A DNA stretch of 64,000 nt. It comes from Sparassis latifolia (taxonomy: Eukaryota; Basidiomycota; Agaricomycetes; Polyporales; Sparassidaceae). Shown piece by piece: positions 47,501-57,854 of this stretch. The stretch is taken from NCBI GenBank assembly GCA_018466975.1, contig CM031561.1, forward strand, positions 2,542,001-2,606,000, in the 5' to 3' direction. The position numbers and the translations under genes are program-made. The first letter of the stretch is position 1. The number at the start of each line of letters is the position of its first letter. The notes under the pieces are model-generated. The model saw nothing but the letters and a program-made list of their open reading frames with translations. It did no database searches and was not told the origin of the DNA.

Positions 47501-50500
47501 GACTCTGTGACATCATTGTCACATGATCGGTAAAGGTAAAGGCGGAAGTCGTTCGCGCGTTCCTCAGAGAGGAGCTTTGTAACATCAGCTCCCATTCAGG
47601 TCTTCAATTCCCTGGATTGAAGTTGTCAAGAAAGTCGGTAGGGAAAATGGAATGGAGAAATTCCATGTGTCATTGTTCATTGTGTCATGTCGTCGCATGA
47701 TTCTGGGTAAATCAGAGGCGGAAAATGAAAAAATTGACCTGGGTGTTAATCCAGCTTCGCAAACTTCGTTTTGCTTGTCGCTCGCATCCCTTTAGGACTG
47801 CTCGCTCCAACTGCAAGTCTTCTGTTTGTCTTCTTCTCATAAGCTATTCAGCTATGTTCATCGTTCGTCTTCTTCTCATAAGCTGTTCAGCTATGTTCAT
47901 CGTCTTCCATTAGTCTTGTTTCTTTGTGCTTTCGCACGGTGAATGGTCAACTCGCGTTGCCCATTCTTCCCTACTACTATCCCGGCCTAAAAATCATGAG
48001 GGCTCAAGGCCACCAGGTGTAGCGTTGTCGTCAAAAATTCGCAAGATGGAAAGAGAGTTTGGTGGAAGGGAGGAGGGGGGGAAAAAATTTGCCCTTGTGG
48101 GAGGGTTCCTCGTCCTCAATTACTCTTGTCGTTCCTCGACTCCGCCACTCCTCGATTCCATTCGTTCCTCGTCACCCGGCACTCGGGCTCATTCCTTTGG
48201 CTCGGATATGCATCCTCGCCTACTATCCCCTATCAGCTCCCATTCAAAAACCAAATACCCTGGATTTGAAACCGATCAAAACAGGTAACAAATCGTAAAA
48301 AAGTGAAGGAGGTGGGCAGCAAGGGTCTTCTAGTTTCTAGTCGCTATGACAAGTATCGTCTTCTAGTTTTAAGTCATTACGGACATGTATTCGTCTTCTA
48401 GTTTTAAGTCATTGCGGACAAATATCATCTTCTAGTTTTAAGTCATTACGGACATGTATCGTGGTTGGCTGGTCATCGCCAATGCCAGCATGGTTAATCG
48501 CCTTCTGGTGAGCGATAGCTCCCATTCAGGTTTCATGTCTTCGATGTTTCTAATCATCGGGATAATTGTGGCCTTATCTTGGGTTGATGCCGCACTTTGT
48601 CGGTTATCTCCCTTCACATTCCGTGAATGCCATAATCCTGCCTTTCGGCTTTCATCAAGGTCGTTCGTCCTTCTGATAACCTTTCTGCACCCCGGGTATC
48701 TCGCCCTACTAGGTGTTCTCAGCAAAGGTTCAGATCAAATATCCAATGGTAAGCGATAGCTCCCATTTACGTTTCATGTCCGGTTCATGTCTTCATCATT
48801 AAAGTACCCTGGCCTAGGTTTGAACTACCCCGGCCTAGCGTGATACTTCATCGAATATTTCATTTCGGGTCTTGTTATGTGTTGGTGTCGAATGAAATCG
48901 ACTACCTCCATCCACATTCCATGGATGCCCTATTCGTCGCTGTGTCGTATATCGAATTTTGTCCGTTCATCAAGTTTATTCTTCCAGATGATGAGACAAC
49001 AGTCTACATCAAATCCAAGGATCGGCCGTGACCCAGTATCCTTTCTGTCCATGGGGAACTACCCCGTGCATGTCATCAAAAGTGCCATATCGAAGGCTGT
49101 CGTTCATAGTAGTTTCGCCCATCGAGATCTGTCTGATCGTCGAGGGTTGCTAGACCTATTTAGGCATCTAGCATCGGGTGTCGTCATCGTGGTGGTCAAC
49201 AAAGGACCGTCTGGGACTTTCAGACATCATCGAATGAGTCATGTCTGCCTGATCATGCTCGAGTCGTCATCGTGGTGGTCAACAAAGGACCATTAGGGGT
49301 TTCCTAATATCAGGTGTCGTTATCGGGGATTGGAGTGTCTGTTGACTCCAAGTCGTTCTTCGGTGATATAATCTCTTGTTAAGTTCAATCATCAGGCTAA
49401 TCGTTGCCTCATCGAACCTTCGGCCTAGGTTCGGTATGGATCATTGGTTTATACGGAGAGCCAGGATCCGTCTTCTGTCAGAACCTTTTACTATGTCATT
49501 CAAGGTTCATCCAGGTTCAGTTTCTTTATCGTCGAGAGCTGTGATCGACGGTCGTCGTTCAGATCCTTTTGTTACATCAGGATCTTCTTCGGATTGTCGG
49601 TTTCTTTAACGTCGAGAGCCTCTTCGACAGGGAATGGTTTTGAAGTGTCAACTCGCGGTATCTTCAAACAATTCCATGGTCATCAACTCGTAATGGCATC
49701 GAGTTGTCAATCTTTCTGCACCCCAGGTAACTCGCCATGCAGGGTGTTCTCAGCCAAGATCTATCGTTTCTTTATAGTGGAGAGCGAGTGTCCACTTGCT
49801 CAGTCCGAGCTCCCATTCAGGGATCACAATCATCAAATGGTCATCAGATCGGACTCGATAAGAGTCTACGGTTTATACGGGTTGCCGTTCCCGGGATCAA
49901 CAATCGTCAAGTTTTCTTCGGATCGGACTCAATTAAGAGTCTACGGTTTATATGGGTTGCCGTTCCCAGGATCAACAATCGTCAAGTGTTCTGCAGATCG
50001 GACTCAATTAAGAGTCTACGGTTTATATGGGTTGCCGTTCCCGGGATCAACCTGCACCGTGGGTATCTCGCCGCACTCGGTGTTATCAGCCATGATCATC
50101 AAGTGTGCGACTTAAGTCCTTCATCAAAGGCTGCGCACCGTCCTCAGTTCATCACGGTCCATAGAATCGGTACTAATTCTACGGTGGCCAAACCTTTTCC
50201 GATTCGCAGTCACATGCGGCTCGTACGTGTCTTTGATCATTACACACGTCGTAGCTTTCCTCGCATGAGGGGATTCGACCCCTGAGAGTCGCCCAATGAA
50301 GGGTAAACTCTTGAGAGTTCGTCTCGGACAAGGTGCCAATCAATTGTCTTATGAAAATCTGGTCTCACCTAGGAATGACCAGACAAGGGTCTTCTTCATC
50401 GTTCCAATGTTGGATATCGAGAGAATGGAGTGTCAATCGCAGTATCTCCATCTCTGTCATCGCAGGTGTCCTAATGTCAATGGACAAGGTCGAGGTCAAG

Positions 50501-52664
50501 AGAATGGAGTGTCAAATCACGGTATCTCCATCTCTGTCATCACAGGTGTCCTAATGTTATGCTGTCTGCGAACATGGACAAGTCGAGGTCGGGTAGTGTC
50601 GTCCTAAGGTAACCGTCGCCTTGGTCGGTCAAGAGGTCAAAGGACACAGTCGCTGTCTGCGAACTGGTCGAAGTCGTCATCGTCAAGTGCAAGGTATCCG
50701 TCGCCTTGTTCGGTCGAGAGAGCTATCTGCTCAGGACACAGTCGCTGTCTGCAAAACTGGTCGAAGTCGTGACATGGTCACTGTCTGTGAACCGGTCGAA
50801 GTCGGGATCGTCAAGGTCAGCTCTAAACCATAGGAGGTTGAGCAGTGAATAACGATCTTGTCCTAATGTTACGCTGTCTGCGAACATGGACAAGTCGTCA
50901 AGTACAAGGTATCCGTCGCCTTGGTCGGTCAATGACACGGTCACTGTCTGTGAACCGGTCGAGGTCGAGGTCGTCGGGCTCTAAAGCATAGGAGCTTGAG
51001 CCAAGAAAGAATGATCTTGTCCTAACGTCACGGGGGCCAGTCGCGCCACCGTACATCCGGTTCGTCGTCGTCAGTGACTGGGCCTTTGCAAGGTCTCAAG
51101 TCAATCGAGAGGGGTCCGACCTCCAGTCATAGCGATGACCAGAGGTCGGCCCAGTGGAGCAGTCTTATGAACGCTTGGCCGCTGTCTGCGGACCAAGGTC
51201 GATTTGTCGCACAGATGTAGATGGTAAAACTGGTTGATGTGTAACCAGGACAAGATGGGGACTCCAGCTTGTCCTGTCGGTCTTATATACAAGTACAGGC
51301 GTCTGTCTACCTGTAATACTAGAACTACGATTCGTCCATCGATATCAATACAAGGGCACAGGGTTCGTATACCTGTCCCACGGTCGTGAGAATGCTGAGT
51401 CAGTCATGACTCTGCGTGAGAGACAATGTCTAGCGCATGTATCAGGGTCTAGGGTCATGCCCATAAGGTTCGGTATCTGTATCGTAAGGGTAAGGCAGAG
51501 GTGAGGCGTACATGCCTTTGTCGTGTGTGTGATAGGAAGTGCGTCCTAGGTCTGGATCTCGCACATGAGGTAAACATGCCTTGAGCACAAGGCGCATATC
51601 GTCAGATGATCAGGTAGATCCGTGCCGGATAGATAAGGGCGATGACCATGATGACATCATGGTCATGTGGTCGGTGACGTCATTGTCACATGGTCAGTCT
51701 AGACTCTGTGACATCATTGTCACATGATCGGTAAAGGTAAAGGCGGAAGTCGTTCGCGCGTTCCTCAGAGAGGAGCTTTGTAACAGCTGCCCCCAGAGCC
51801 ACTTGGGTAAACCTCCAAGCTAGGTCACGCGATTGTATTGAAATCACCAGTAGCACAGTAGATGTTTCAACCAAGAATGAGCACGTTTGACCCCAAGGGA
51901 CGAGTGAGGATGGGGCAATCGCGTAAGGAATACAAACACGAAAGCACGGCATAAGTACTCGATCGACAAACCCTAACCCTCTTCGGCTTGCAAGCTCACT
52001 CAACACCCAGAAATTCCAACACATCGTGTATGGCACAGCGGACTACACACCTCTTAATTATAGTGGGAACTGTAGGATACATCCCCGTCTGTACGCATTG
52101 TTCCAACTGTTCAGTAACTGGGATCTTGTAGAATGTCGGTGTGGCGCCCTCCATCGTGATGCCCGCAAATGTATGAGATCGACACGCGGGCAATCTCATT
52201 CGGCGGACACGGTGAAAGTTATTATAGTAGAATGCCGCAATGGCTTCTGCGATTAGCTGCGGCTCCGGATCCTTTTCTTCATTATGACCCTTGTCCTCCT
52301 GAACAAGCAGGAGGATACCACTGGAGTCCATCAGACAGACGTCGGTCTGTGCATGCACCGTGTTGCCGCACACGATGAAGGTTAGATTTTTACGAGTGCG
52401 AACAACTTTAGACATGTCCACGTAGTGCATGGCGCGGAGTAGGGCTGACACAAGGTCATCCACGGCAGATTCCTCCATCGGCGCGCGAGCCATGGCAAGT
52501 TCCATCATACGAAGGAACTGAAAAGTATCGAGGTCCGTAGCATCCTTAGATGCAATGGTACTGAGAAACGTCGGTGGAACCTGCGGGTCTGGGAGCAGGG
52601 GAGGGCTTGGAAGGGTGAAAAATGTCTGTAAATCTTCGTCCTCAACAGCAATATTATATGCCAT
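44566..52664 (-). CDS. PD-(D/E)XK nuclease-like orphan protein, gene split by a 7.4-kb transposon-filled intron
   Basis: Exon 1 is 52,664-52,051 (614 nt) and exon 2 is 44,671-44,566 (106 nt); together they make 240 codons with frame kept. Exon 1 starts MAYNIAVEDEDLQTFF and contains QTDVCLMDSSGILLLVQEDK followed by PEPQLIAEAIAAF, resembling the D-x(n)-(E)-x-K core of PD-(D/E)XK nuclease-fold proteins. It ends ITMEGATPTFYKIPV...PTIIKR. Exon 2 reads YIPELPEGLEDGMLPLANRC...SCYEAFRTFVK, which fits as the C-terminal end (basic-aromatic start, CYEAF ending). The intron (52,050-44,672) starts GTGTGT and ends TTGTAG. It is 7,379 bp because an LTR element carrying two more LTR elements sits inside; without it and its duplication the intron would be 52 bp. 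Whether the long intron is still spliced is unknown. The nuclease assignment is inference. Confidence 0.65.
45390..46158 (-). pseudogene. Copia-type gag remnant with CCHC knuckle
   Basis: An ATG at 46,158 opens MASLNPHVKLPTLTEI, typical for the start of copia gag. The frame then shifts near 46,110 (expected continuation YYDWKFAV) and shows stops near 45,990 and 45,890. The middle part FYNFVHDPKCPIRDYISGIT and GVALEGEDVTDVLIFNLHED is well kept. Two stops precede the zinc knuckle CYNCGKRGHIARDC near 45,470-45,520; the end is at 45,390. It therefore cannot make a functional Gag although the LTRs are identical. Confidence 0.85.
46217..46235 (-). promoter_or_regulatory. Copia primer-binding site, half-tRNA type
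   Basis: The plus strand reads GAGCGCGGGGCTCATAACC directly beside the LTR. GGGCTCATAACC is the anticodon arm of initiator tRNA-Met (loop CTCATAA, anticodon CAT). The element would therefore be primed from the anticodon loop by a cut 5' half of the tRNA, as described for Drosophila copia. Confidence 0.7.
46825..51785. mobile_element. LTR element without coding capacity (LARD-like, 4.96 kb)
   Basis: LTRs of 760 bp at 46,825-47,584 and 51,026-51,785 differ at about three positions, all transitions. A perfect duplication GCTGC flanks the element (46,820-46,824 and 51,786-51,790). LTR ends are TGTCACGG and TTTGTAACA, a TG..CA pair in either orientation. The 3.4-kb interior shows no gag or pol similarity in any frame I checked and is full of short tandem repeats. 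Large size with no proteins fits the class of large retrotransposon derivatives. The strand is unresolved because neither primer site is clear. Confidence 0.88.
47585..51025. repeat. Internal tandem repeat arrays of the LARD-like element
   Basis: At 48,325-48,462 a unit of about 34 bp (TCTTCTAGTTTTAAGTCATT) occurs four times. At 49,847-50,050 a 74-75-bp unit occurs almost three times. At 50,405-50,560 a unit of roughly 80 bp (AGAATGGAGTGTCAA) occurs twice. At 50,600-51,000 imperfect copies of GTCGCTGTCTGCGAAC and CGTCGCCTTGGTCGGTC alternate. The motif AGCTCCCATTCAGG recurs at about 47,590, 48,511 and 49,808, with variants near 48,233 and 48,756. Open frames here (for example 49,444-50,115) are repeat-driven and not called as genes. 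Confidence 0.75.
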
Positions 52665-52868
52665 GAGTTCATTCGACGTCCAGTCATTACCAGACTTTGT
52701 AGAACGAGTACTAGAGCAGCCATGATTTCGAGCTCGAGCCTGAGAACGTAAAAGTAAACGAGGACTCGGAGTTGGTGGACGTTTGACGCTCCGCGCGAAA
52801 TAAATCTCACCAGCCAGATCATCGAGTGGAATAACTACTACGATACACATTGCGTTCGACAGCTCCAA

Positions 52869-54444
52869 TTACACAGATTGCAGAGTAGTAACCAGTAGAC
52901 TGCCATTGAGTCGCAACTCAATAATGCGGTTCTCTGCCGGTCGGAGAAGACGGGGAACGGACTCAAGCTCATCAACGAGCATCCGAAGGGGATCATCGAT
53001 TTCTGGGGTCTAGCGAGGACGTTCTAGTCAAAAGGAGAGGTTCACTAGATAGAAACTCACAAAAGCCTCTCGGTATTTGAGTGCCATAGCATGTACGTGG
53101 AACAAGTTGTTTAACGATACATGAACGTTGAAACTCGAATTCGAAGAGGCCTTGTCCTGCTGATAGTGAGTCAAAGGAACAGCCGGATACCCGCACGAAC
53201 CAGAATGACTTGCCTCTATCACACTATCGTCAAATTCACCCACTTCACAGAGATCGTTCAGGAATCGGTTCACTCGAGACCTGTTCTTCTCGATATTCGG
53301 AGCTAGGGCATCCATATACGACTGCTGCTCGACACTCAATGGCATGTTCCCATATTGCTGCAGTATTAGCGATACCTGTGTCAAACGCCATTAAAGAAAG
53401 TCTGGTCCTGTCGGGGATACGTACTAAAGTCAACGACCTACGCGGATGTTTTGCGAGAACACCACTGATGGGCAGATAGTCCTGAGGTGTCTGGAGAACA
53501 GGGCAGATCAGACGGACAAAGAACAGTCCACCGATCACTGAGCTGATAGACCCTTCAGAAGCATCGGGAAATCTTTGCTGAGAGTATGATCAATGGCACT
53601 GCCGGGAAAGCCAGTGAAAAAAAGGGTTGCTCACCTGCACCAATGTCCTGATCTGCTTGCAGATCCATCGGATACCAAAAGGAACACTGTCCAGTTGCTC
53701 TACGATGGTCAAAAGGAAACTATCTACAATTTCATCGAGCATTTTCAACCGAGGACCTATGATAGCCTGCACGTTTTCATTTTCGGCAGCGAGCTCCGGT
53801 GTCACGTTTCTTGCGAAGGGATGATGCACGGTCCCTGTCGTTTCTTCCACGGACTGGACCAGCTGAATGTAAACAACTTGCGGATCGATCTCCAAATTCA
53901 AGTCTTCGTAATTTAGAATTTTGTATATCCTCTGGGAAAGTACAGCAGCAATGTAGTCCTGAGGAACCTTGCGGCGGGTATAGCAAACCAGCATGGGGGA
54001 GATGGGGGTGTTGCGGCAGAGCAGAGAGTCGAATTGCGTGGTGCCTTCCATGTGGGAAAATAAGACGGACCGTATCGTGGTCAGGACAAGGGCTTCCTCT
54101 TCATCACGGCGCTCTGGGCCAGCGCTATTATACAACGAAAACATAACCGTGTTGAGCAACGCTCCCAGCTCGCTGAGATCAACGAGCTGGCAAAGCCAAG
54201 CGATACGCTGAGGGTCAGAGTATAGCAGACGTAAAAGTTCCGCGTATTTCCTCAAATTTCTGTCCGACACGATTGCAGCAATTTCCGGTGGTGTCTGCCT
54301 CTCAGAAGTATCTTTGACGTTGCGGAGTCCGAGTCTAAATACAAGACGATCACAAACATTATGACAGGTCTGGTCGAAAGAAACTACGGACCTGGCTAAG
54401 AAAGATTTCACGGCACTTATGGCGGGGATAGCGCAGATGCACAT
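52869..54444 (-). CDS. RasGAP-domain protein, short copy
   Basis: A minus-strand reading from an ATG at 54,444 gives LGLRNVKDTSERQTPPE, ELLRLLYSDPQRIAWLCQLV, then FDSLLCRNTPISPMLV, YEDLNLEIDPQVVYIQLV, PFGIRWICKQIRTLVQ, SSVIGGLFFVRLICPVLQTP and MDALAPNIEKNRSRVNRFLN. This is the Ras GTPase-activating domain of fungal Gap1/Sar1/IQGAP-type proteins, which switch off Ras. Introns splice at GTGAGC (near 53,632), GTACGT (near 53,423), GCAAGT (53,213) and near 53,060. The gene ends in TAA at 52,869, shortly after ENRIIELRLNGSLL, where family members continue with a C-terminal RGC-type domain. N-terminal regions usual in the family are also missing. It may be a truncated duplicate, but no internal stop was found. 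It lies 205 bp upstream of the nuclease-like gene, same strand. Confidence 0.7.
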
Positions 54445-55170
54445 GGGAACTCGGGCTGAACTTCACGCATCGAGGCTGCATAAGTGGGGGCAGCGCCGCT
54501 ACCGGCGGTGCTAGAAACACACACGGGTTATAGATATTCCTTTCCAGACCTGCCTGTATCGGAGCATTGCGATTCATGTTGGCGAACTTCCATCTGTCGT
54601 ATCGTTGACACCGTCGCAAGGAGCCGTGATTCCGCAGTGGCATCGAATTCTCAAGAACAAAGGATCTTGTGCCTGGTATCGAGCTCCGCGACAAATATCA
54701 AAAGAAGCCAGCGCGCATGGTGTAGACCGTTGTCCAGGGAGAACAAAAGACTGAATAGAAAAGAGGCAGTTGTTGACGAGTTATTGATGACAGTGGGTCC
54801 GTATAAACCACGTGGCTTGCCACCGTCCCGATTTGTTGAGGTTGCAGCTGTACACACCGTGACGGAATCAAACTTGTCTCCCGTCAACTTGTGAGGGTAG
54901 CGACAAAAATTCAAACAAGTGGAGGCTGGAAATTCCCAGAAGTTCATCGTTCTTGCTTCGACACTATTCTGCGCCATACTGGGCCTCTTGAGATGTCAAT
55001 CGAAGTTCCACCACACGCCTGGTCCTTGTTCTGTGTGACCTGGTAACATGTAATCTCTCGTAATAATTCAGTACCTCAAGGATGAACCGCCCTCTATATC
55101 AACGTCGTCTCATGAGGTACCCTGATCAGCAATCCTTCAACTCCCTCGCACCTTGACTTTGTCTCCGACG
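54445..55170. other. Divergent intergenic region
   Basis: 726 bp between the RasGAP-like gene (minus) and the second WW-like gene (plus). Short open frames on both strands lack domains. Nothing else is supported. Confidence 0.45.
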
Positions 55171-57639
55171 ATGAGCGAAAGACCTCAGCGACCTCTACCG
55201 AAGTCCCGTATCGTCAATCAACCTGCAGCCACAGAGCAGAGTCAAGACACTCTGCAACCGATGCCGACCCCGCAACCGGCACCTCATCAGGTTCTGCGCG
55301 CAGGTCGCGAGGATACACTGCCGTCTGTCGGCGGGATTGTTCCCGGTTTGAGCGCTAGCTCTATGTCGACCTTCAGCAATTCGGATATGCAACAAGCAGC
55401 AATGCTTCCGGATGCTCCAGGCGACAAGGCCTCCTCGGGGCAAATGCCTACAGTTGGAGATATATATCCTGAAGTCCCAGTTGGCAGTCATCGACAGACG
55501 CAGCCTTCCCATAATCCTTTCTGGCAACCTGGCTGCTCTTTGAAGCCAAACGATAACCGCGACGGATCGCGAGTGGTTTCAAGCTCTTCCGCGCCAGGGT
55601 ATCAACATTCTTCCTCTCGCTCCGTTGGTCCAACGCCAGGGCGCACGCAGCACGGAGTATCTCCGCACAGCTCCCGCCGGAACAGGACTGCACATGTCAG
55701 GATATCTGATCGTGACAGCGACACGACGTCTGTTAGCGACAGCGGCATTGTTCCAGAGATTCTTCGCCGCGCTGGAGGTACACCCTCCCGACAACTGGAC
55801 AAACTGCCCGATGGGTAAACTTATTTTAAATCGATGGATGGTTGAGAACTCACGGGTGTGCACACTACAGAACCACCATGTCCAATTGGACAGAATACGT
55901 CCATTTGGATGGGAGTATCTATTACTTTGATCTTCGCCGACTTGTGGTCACTCCAGACGATATCCAGCAACGTCCCGTACTCGACGCGCTGGAGAAAACG
56001 CTAAAAGACATTGCTTTCCGCCCAGGAGGCGACACTGAAATGATCATCAAAGGTTTGTGCGGGACTTCCGAACCTATGGTGTTCTACCTCAACCACGGCT
56101 ACGGCTTGTACATTGAGCCCGTCATGCCTGGGGCCGAACCGAAGGTCTCGGATCCTAAGTTCCGCGAGGAGGAGAGAACGGAGCTCTATTGGAAGCAGCT
56201 GGAAACATTTCCGATGCACTTACCGCAACTACCTTTTGATGCAGAGGCAGAGTTCTTCCGCGCGATCACGTTTGGGTCTAGCGGTATGTTCCATTAAGCA
56301 CAGCGTCAGCCTGTTGTTTACATGGTTATACAGAGAGGATCCTGGAATGGACGAAGACACCCTTCCCGTTCAGCGAGCATCAAGCGACGCGCCTTCTTCA
56401 AGTGTACGATGACCTCAGAGGTGCGCCATCATGACCTATCAGGATATATCTAGCTGAGCCATGTACAGAGGCAGCGTCGCAAGGGCTCAAGGTCGTCCCC
56501 GCACAAGCGTGGCTCATCGCTCGGACCATGGCGCGCATCGAGGTAAGCCGAAGGCAGGTGAAGCACGGCACCCGCGAGTTCAGCATGTATCGCGCGGTCG
56601 CGGTGAGCCCAACTAGGTGGCAGGTGCGCGTTGCGGACGTGTGTCTCGTCTTTCTGCTGTTCGGTGTTCAGCGGATGTACCGCCTGCGCTTGGAAAGTGT
56701 TCGTGTGAAGGGCGTGGTGTATCCCCCGGACTTGCGAGATTTATTCAAGAACTTCCTCGCTGAATGGGCTGGTACGTTACATTTCCAGGCGTTCACGCAC
56801 CATCATAGACTAACCTTTCTTTACAGATTCTAATCTGCTGGTCAGTGCTACACGCTATGACCTGAAAGTTGATCGCTCACCAAGTTTCTGCCTACACAGG
56901 CCACAGTGTTTGTTAGGTAAGTTTTTTCAATCTCGTTATGTGCTGAACAAGAACGAAGTCATCAATCTGGAACAGTGCGAACATAGCTTTCCTTGCCCTG
57001 TCGGTAAGTCGCAAAGCGAGTGGTGGCTGGTCAGCGGTCTGATAGTTGAGGAAAGGGAGGCACAAGCATTCAACGCACTGCATCTCTAGCATCTACTCTC
57101 TTTGCCGTGACTAGCGTCGTATCCGGTGTGCACCACCTCTGGCAGCACAGAACGAAGATCGATAGTCCAGAAGAAGCGGTACGCTGCATAGCTCCTAAAA
57201 CGTTCTCTTGCTGAAATATTCATATATGCAACAGCGTGCCTACCTATCTCAAGCAGACGCTGCCGGTGCTGATATCCAGCTTGCAGTTATCTCGTGCTTT
57301 CTCTCTGTTCCCGTGTCTTCGCTTTTATGGTCCATCCTATGCTTCACGGTTGCGCTCGGCGCGCTGTGCATTCAGGGTACCGACCTTCGGGGCGAGATCC
57401 TGCTCGCAGTAGTGTTGGGCATCCTCGGGCTACTCTGCGCTGCAACGCTGCTATTCTTTTGGGACGTATGGCGTGGGACGAGAAGAGAAGAAGTGCAGGA
57501 AGAGGAGGAATGGGCTGTTGTGGACCACGGGTTGAAATGGAGGCTGAAAAGGTCCTTGCGGAAGCTGAAACTGCTTGTGCTCAGAAAGATGAAGATCCAG
57601 ACAACCGTGCAGCTCGAGGAAATAAGCAAGCATAGCTGA
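55171..57639 (+). CDS. WW-like domain, multi-pass membrane protein (copy B)
   Basis: The start is MSERPQRPLPKSRIVNQPAA. About 215 disordered residues lead to an intron at GTAAAC (near 55,817). The next exon carries NWTEYVHLDGSIYYFDLRRL, a WW-like segment with a leading Trp and a YY pair. Further on are EERTELYWKQLETFPMHLPQ, ERILEWTKTPFPFSEHQATR and GLKVVPAQAWLIARTMARIE. The C-terminal half has several membrane spans (ADVCLVFLLFGVQRMYRL, NIAFLALS, SLLWSILCFTVALGALCI, ILLAVVLGILGLLCAATLLF) and ends in a charged tail LEEISKHS. Small exons near 56,826-57,003 (DSNLL, ATVFV, ANIAFLALS) make the middle model uncertain. Plan and order of parts match copy A at 38,361. Function unknown. Confidence 0.68.
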
Positions 57640-57854
57640 GGAAATTCAGATGCCACGTATCCCACTTTCTAGTTACCCCTTATAAACATCACCATACTTA
57701 GTCGCTTTGCCCATGTACATTCCTATCACACTGCTCACTTGCAGGCAGCTCAGCTTCCTGTGCGCTGGGGACGGACATTGTCGTGCGTGAACGTCTACAC
57801 GCATGAATGCACATGATCATTTTGGTCGGCACAAGACTAGAGTAATAGACACGA

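Larger units (their letters stand above)
44700..52021 (-). mobile_element. Small LTR element (TRIM-like) in an intron, containing two nested LTR elements
   Basis: LTRs of 186 bp at 44,700-44,885 and 51,836-52,021 appear identical by eye. The outer flanks carry a perfect 5-bp duplication CATCG (44,695-44,699 and 52,022-52,026). On the minus strand the LTR starts TGTTGGAATT and ends TTTCAATA. A purine-rich stretch (AAGGGAGTG) precedes the 44,885 end on that strand, supporting minus orientation. Removing the two nested insertions leaves about 516 bp of internal sequence, so the original element was about 890 bp and without coding capacity, like terminal-repeat retrotransposons in miniature. It must have been moved by another element's enzymes. 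Confidence 0.88.

Noticed and set aside
49444..50115. 223-codon plus-strand ORF in the LARD-like element
   Set aside because: It is carried by the 75-bp tandem array and low-complexity flanks; no domain and no suitable start context, so it is treated as repeat-driven.
50255..50300. tRNA-like segment (GGGGATTCGACCCC)
   Set aside because: The stem-loop has a six-base loop and no matching acceptor, D or anticodon arms nearby.
47585..51025. CRISPR-like or satellite array
   Set aside because: Units are adjacent or overlapping without uniform spacers, imperfect, and lie between two LTRs in a eukaryotic genome.
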